Shown here: one piece after another, positions 23,619-26,683 of the stretch
How the letters are laid out: every line of letters begins with the position of its first letter
How positions within the stretch are numbered: the stretch's first letter is position 1
Assembly: GCA_900546005.1 (NCBI GenBank)
Contig: URBJ01000024.1
Coordinates: 1 to 26,683, forward strand
Source: an uncultured Alistipes sp.
GTDB taxonomy: Bacteria > Bacteroidota > Bacteroidia > Bacteroidales > Rikenellaceae
Direction: 5' to 3'
Length of the DNA: 26,683 nt
Notes under the pieces: generated by a model
The model's database searches: none
Seen by the model: the letters and a program-made list of their open reading frames with translations, nothing else
What the model was told of the DNA's origin: nothing
Program-made: the position numbers and the translations under genes

Positions 23619-26483
23619 CTACTGCTCGATCGGTTCGTTGAGCCGAACTACGATCGGTTCGAATCCGAGTGAACGTACATTCTCGAGCTGTGAGGCAGCA
23701 TCCCCTACGACGACCACGGTCATGCGGTTGAAGTCCATATATTTTTCGATGATCTGTTTGGCCTTCTCCAGCGTGATCGACTTGAGGGTCTGTTCGCGTT
23801 GTTTGACGTAATCGTCCGGCAGACCAAACAGTGCGATTGTGCGCAACATGTTCAGTTGTGCATTGGGGGTCTCAAAGGCTCCGCACATGGTCCGCAGCAT
23901 CGACTCTTTCGATTTGTCGAGCCACTCTTGCGAGTACTCTTCGCCGTAGTTCTCCAAAATGTTGCGGAACAGGTCGAGCGACTCTTTGGTCACGGTAGCC
24001 TGAACGCTCGACCACGCTTGGAATGTATTGATCCGGTTGTTCTGGCTGAAGCCGGAGTAGGCTCCGTAGGTGTAGCCGTGTTGCAGCCGGAGGATTTCGA
24101 AGAGCAGACTTCCGGACGATTCACCTAACTTGTCGTTGACGATCGTTGCCGGATAGGCATCCGGATCGGCAGCGGACATCGCTTTCGAACCGATGATGAT
24201 GAACGATTGCCGTGCTCCCGGGTAGTCGGCAAAGTAGATCTGCGGACCCCGATCTTCAGCGGAAGCGGAAACGTTTTCGGTCGTAGAGGCAGATGGTGCG
24301 GTGTCGGCAGCTTTGGTCGATTGATCCGATGCTTTCCAGTGTTTGGTCAGATTGGCAAGAGCGTGTACCGTCTGCTTCTTGTCCATGCCGCCCACAAAAC
24401 TCATCCGAGCCTGTTGCGGTTTGATGTTTTGGGCATAGAACTGTTTCAGATCGTCGAGCGTGATGGCCGAAATGCTCTCTTCGGTTCCGAGGGCGTTGTT
24501 GGCAAGCAGGGAGTCGCTTCCCGTGTAGAGGGCCTTGTAGAAGAGGTCCGAAGCGATCGCCTGCGGTTCCGTAGCCCGTTGGCGGATGTTGTCCAAGGCC
24601 CGTTCCCGAACCACTTCGAACGATTTCTCATCCCAGCGCGGCTCGAGCAACATCTCTTCTACGAGCGAAATGACCTGCGGGAAATTCCGCTTCAGACAGT
24701 TGCCGCTCAGGGTCATCGACTCACGACCCGATCCGAAACGAATCTGCGCTCCCAATTGTCCGATGGCCTCTTCGAGCTCTTCGGGAGTCCGTTTGGCGGT
24801 TCCTTCGTTAAGCATCTGTGCGGTCAGGTAAGCGGTTCCGATCTTGTCGGGCGAGTCATGCAGCATACCCTGATTCAGCTCGATGGCAAACGAAACGAGC
24901 GGAAGTTCGTCGTATTCGATGCCGCGCAACGTCATGCCGTTGCTCAACTGCTCGGTCCAGATAGCAGGTGTCTTTACCTCCGGAGTATTGGGCAACAGTC
25001 CCGGTTCGATGCTGCGGTCGAAGGCCGACGGTGTCTTTTCGTAGGGGTCATCGACCACTTTACCCGATTCGGAGTTCAGCTCCTGCTCCTCGATGCTCTC
25101 CTGATCCGAGAAGACCTGTGTGGCGCCGCTCAACGCGAGCTCCTGTCCGTTTTGCGGGAAGATGCTGATCGATAACAGGTTCTTACCTTTGATATATTTT
25201 TCGTAAACGCGCATGACATCTTCGGGCGTTACGGCACGGTATCGTTCGAGGTCTTTCAGCGTCCGGTCGGGCGTTCCTCCGAAGACGTTGTCCCGTGCCA
25301 TCGAGAGCGCTTTTCCGTTGGTCGACGTGAGCCGATTGTAGGTCCGCGTCTCTTCCTGTACCTTGTATCGTTCGAGATCTTTCGGGTCGATACCGTTTTT
25401 CTCGAAGCGGGCAAGTGCCTCGTCATAGGCGGCGCGGACCTCGTCTAACTTGACGTTGGGAAAGGTTTTGGCATCGAAGACAATCATACCGGCCCGTTCG
25501 AGCTGGTAGTGGAACATTTCGACTTCGGGGGCTAACTTGCGCTCTTCGACGATCACTTTATACAGCGGGGACTTCTTGTCTCCGGCGAGCAGATTGGTCA
25601 AAAAGTCGAGGGCATACCCGTCTTCGTTGTAGGTCTCTACGCCCGGATAGGCGAGCAGCAGCATCGGGGCGTTGCAGAACACGTCTTCATAGGAGATGTT
25701 GCGGCTCGAGTCGAGCGTGACGTTCTCAACGACGGGTTGTTCGGGTTTCGGACGTGCAGCGATCTCTCCGAAATATTTTTCGATAAAGGCTTTTGCCTGA
25801 GCTTTGTCGAAATCGCCGGCCAGAACCAACGTGGCGTTCGACGGCGAGTAGAATTTGTTGTAGAACTCTTTCACATCGTCGATGGTTGCACTTCTGAGGT
25901 CGGGGATTTCACCGATTACGGTCCAGCTGTATGGATGTCCGGCCGGGAACAGGTTCTTAAAGACCAGATCGAAAGCCAGTCCGTAGGGGGCATTCTCCAT
26001 CTGCCGTTTTTCGTTCGACACGACATCGATCTCCCGTTTCAGTCCTCCTTCGGTGACCGTGTTGATAAAGAAGCCCATGCGGTCCGACTCCATCCACAGC
26101 ACCTTTTCGAGAGCATCTCTTGGAACGGTCTCATAATAGACGGTACCATCGTTGCTGGTCCCACCGTTAAAGGTTCCGCCTAATGCGTCGATTTTCTGGA
26201 AAAAAGCGTTGCGCGGAAGGTTTTCCGAACGCTGGAACAGCATGTGTTCGAAGAAGTGTGCGAATCCGGTCTTTCCCGGTTTTTCGCGGCTGCTACCGAC
26301 GTGGTATTGTATGGCGACCGATACGATCGGGGCCGATGTGTCCTGATGGAGTACCACTTCGAGGCCGTTCGGAAGCGAATATTTTTCAAAGTCGAGCGCA
26401 ACCTCGTCTTTGGGCAAACTGGAGCAACTGTTCATAATCAACAAAGAGTAAGTGCCTAATAAGGTTATATAAGACTTTTTCAT
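23619..26483 (-). CDS. Tandem M16 family zinc metallopeptidase, probable lipoprotein
   Basis: 954 residues with two M16 (insulinase-type) halves. In the first half, the inverted zinc motif HFFEH is at H76, E79 and H80, with the third ligand likely E158 (VSNEKRQ; E151 precedes it) about 78 residues on. The second half (about residues 505-940) has the M16 fold but no HxxEH, so it is a non-catalytic partner, as in other two-domain M16 proteins. A hydrophilic Ser/Thr/Ala linker (about 719-746) interrupts the second half. The N-terminus, with LLIMNSC (Cys20), looks like a lipoprotein signal with a weak lipobox. Substrate unknown; probably an envelope-located peptidase. TACTTTTG promoter element upstream at 26519-26526. 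Confidence 0.92.
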   Translation of the reverse strand: MKKSYITLLGTYSLLIMNSCSSLPKDEVALDFEKYSLPNGLEVVLHQDTSAPIVSVAIQYHVGSSREKPGKTGFAHFFEHMLFQRSENLPRNAFFQKIDALGGTFNGGTSNDGTVYYETVPRDALEKVLWMESDRMGFFINTVTEGGLKREIDVVSNEKRQMENAPYGLAFDLVFKNLFPAGHPYSWTVIGEIPDLRSATIDDVKEFYNKFYSPSNATLVLAGDFDKAQAKAFIEKYFGEIAARPKPEQPVVENVTLDSSRNISYEDVFCNAPMLLLAYPGVETYNEDGYALDFLTNLLAGDKKSPLYKVIVEERKLAPEVEMFHYQLERAGMIVFDAKTFPNVKLDEVRAAYDEALARFEKNGIDPKDLERYKVQEETRTYNRLTSTNGKALSMARDNVFGGTPDRTLKDLERYRAVTPEDVMRVYEKYIKGKNLLSISIFPQNGQELALSGATQVFSDQESIEEQELNSESGKVVDDPYEKTPSAFDRSIEPGLLPNTPEVKTPAIWTEQLSNGMTLRGIEYDELPLVSFAIELNQGMLHDSPDKIGTAYLTAQMLNEGTAKRTPEELEEAIGQLGAQIRFGSGRESMTLSGNCLKRNFPQVISLVEEMLLEPRWDEKSFEVVRERALDNIRQRATEPQAIASDLFYKALYTGSDSLLANNALGTEESISAITLDDLKQFYAQNIKPQQARMSFVGGMDKKQTVHALANLTKHWKASDQSTKAADTAPSASTTENVSASAEDRGPQIYFADYPGARQSFIIIGSKAMSAADPDAYPATIVNDKLGESSGSLLFEILRLQHGYTYGAYSGFSQNNRINTFQAWSSVQATVTKESLDLFRNILENYGEEYSQEWLDKSKESMLRTMCGAFETPNAQLNMLRTIALFGLPDDYVKQREQTLKSITLEKAKQIIEKYMDFNRMTVVVVGDAASQLENVRSLGFEPIVVRLNEPIEQ

Positions 26484-26518
26484 GGTGATATATTGTTTCT
26501 TACATTTTACGTAACGTA

Positions 26519-26526
26519 CAAAAGTA
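26519..26526 (-). promoter_or_regulatory. -7 element of the M16 peptidase gene
   Basis: TACTTTTG on the minus strand (TAnnTTTG), about 36 nt upstream of the ATG. No TTG at the -33 position. The remaining sequence to 26683 holds no gene I can support. Confidence 0.5.
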
Positions 26527-26683
26527 GCACATAATTACCCGATTGATATGAAAATTGAATTTTTTTTGATATCCGGCCGGTTTTTTATTCAACGGGTTGT
26601 CTTACTCGGTTGTGTGGATGATCGAAAGTCGGCATATCGGGGCTAAATGCTGTGTGGTGTATAAAAAAATGCTCGGACAAAAT

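Noticed and set aside
24207..25175. 322-codon plus-strand open frame within the M16 gene
   Set aside because: Antisense of the M16 coding sequence, which has clear zinc-motif and domain support. No promoter or motif.
26571..26590. CCGGCCGG followed by a T-run, as a possible terminator
   Set aside because: The palindrome leaves no loop, so a stable hairpin cannot form; no gene ends here.
1..26683. CRISPR arrays, insertion sequences, prophage genes, tRNA or rRNA genes
   Set aside because: No spaced direct repeats, transposase or integrase motifs, or conserved RNA gene sequence were seen on either strand.

Overview
The window looks like a chromosomal segment from a gut Bacteroidales bacterium, most likely Rikenellaceae/Alistipes-like. 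This is inferred from moderately high GC, a Bacteroidota-type gene set (RibBA fusion, LptF/G permease, Bacteroidetes-type DPP III, VOR/KOR oxidoreductase, short ACT-less SerA followed by DUF1015) and recurring promoter elements of the Bacteroidota kind (TAnnTTTG at -7, in several cases with TTG 19-21 nt upstream). There are no rRNA or tRNA genes, CRISPR arrays, insertion sequences or phage genes. Almost everything is core metabolism or envelope biology.

Layout. (1) 48-1361, minus: the tRNA methylthiotransferase mtaB, divergent from (2) 1486-6193, plus: an ABC-3 metal permease overlapping an LptF/LptG-type permease, then ribBA and, after a 202-nt spacer, fmt. (3) 6194-6716: a 523-nt gene-poor stretch with a bidirectional terminator-like hairpin. 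(4) 6717-8293, minus: ddl and a Cys-rich DUF3109 gene with an ATGA stop/start overlap. (5) 8547-10872, minus: yicC-gmk-nadD and a small TPR gene, tightly packed. (6) 11081-14508, plus: serC, serA and a DUF1015 gene, with a hairpin before DUF1015 and a strong terminator after it. (7) 14685-17354, plus: a four-gene 2-oxoacid:ferredoxin oxidoreductase operon. (8) 17409-18823, plus: a small ABM-domain protein and a secreted LysM/M23 peptidase, each with its own promoter-like element. (9) 19071-21165, minus: panC, panD and a YggS/PLPBP gene. (10) 21292-23331, plus: lipoprotein-like dipeptidyl peptidase III, convergent with (11) 23619-26483, minus: a tandem M16 zinc peptidase. A 50-nt hairpin lies between those two.

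How the genes fit together. serC and serA supply phosphoserine from 3-phosphoglycerate; no serB is present, and the third gene is a DUF1015 protein with an Asp-Gly-His-His-Arg motif resembling the ParB/sulfiredoxin fold that also occurs in the serine kinase SerK. The SerA here is the short form and lacks the usual catalytic His/Glu pair. This serine cluster is the part of the window most likely to hide undescribed biology. panC/panD (pantothenate), ribBA (riboflavin) and nadD (NAD) are cofactor genes; the KOR/VOR operon is anaerobic 2-oxoacid oxidation/CoA-ester formation; ddl, the M23 peptidase and the LptF/G permease serve the envelope; DPP III and M16 are probably cell-envelope peptidases. 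The rest is ordinary. Two non-coding stretches (6194-6511 and 18824-19070) hold sequence I cannot explain.
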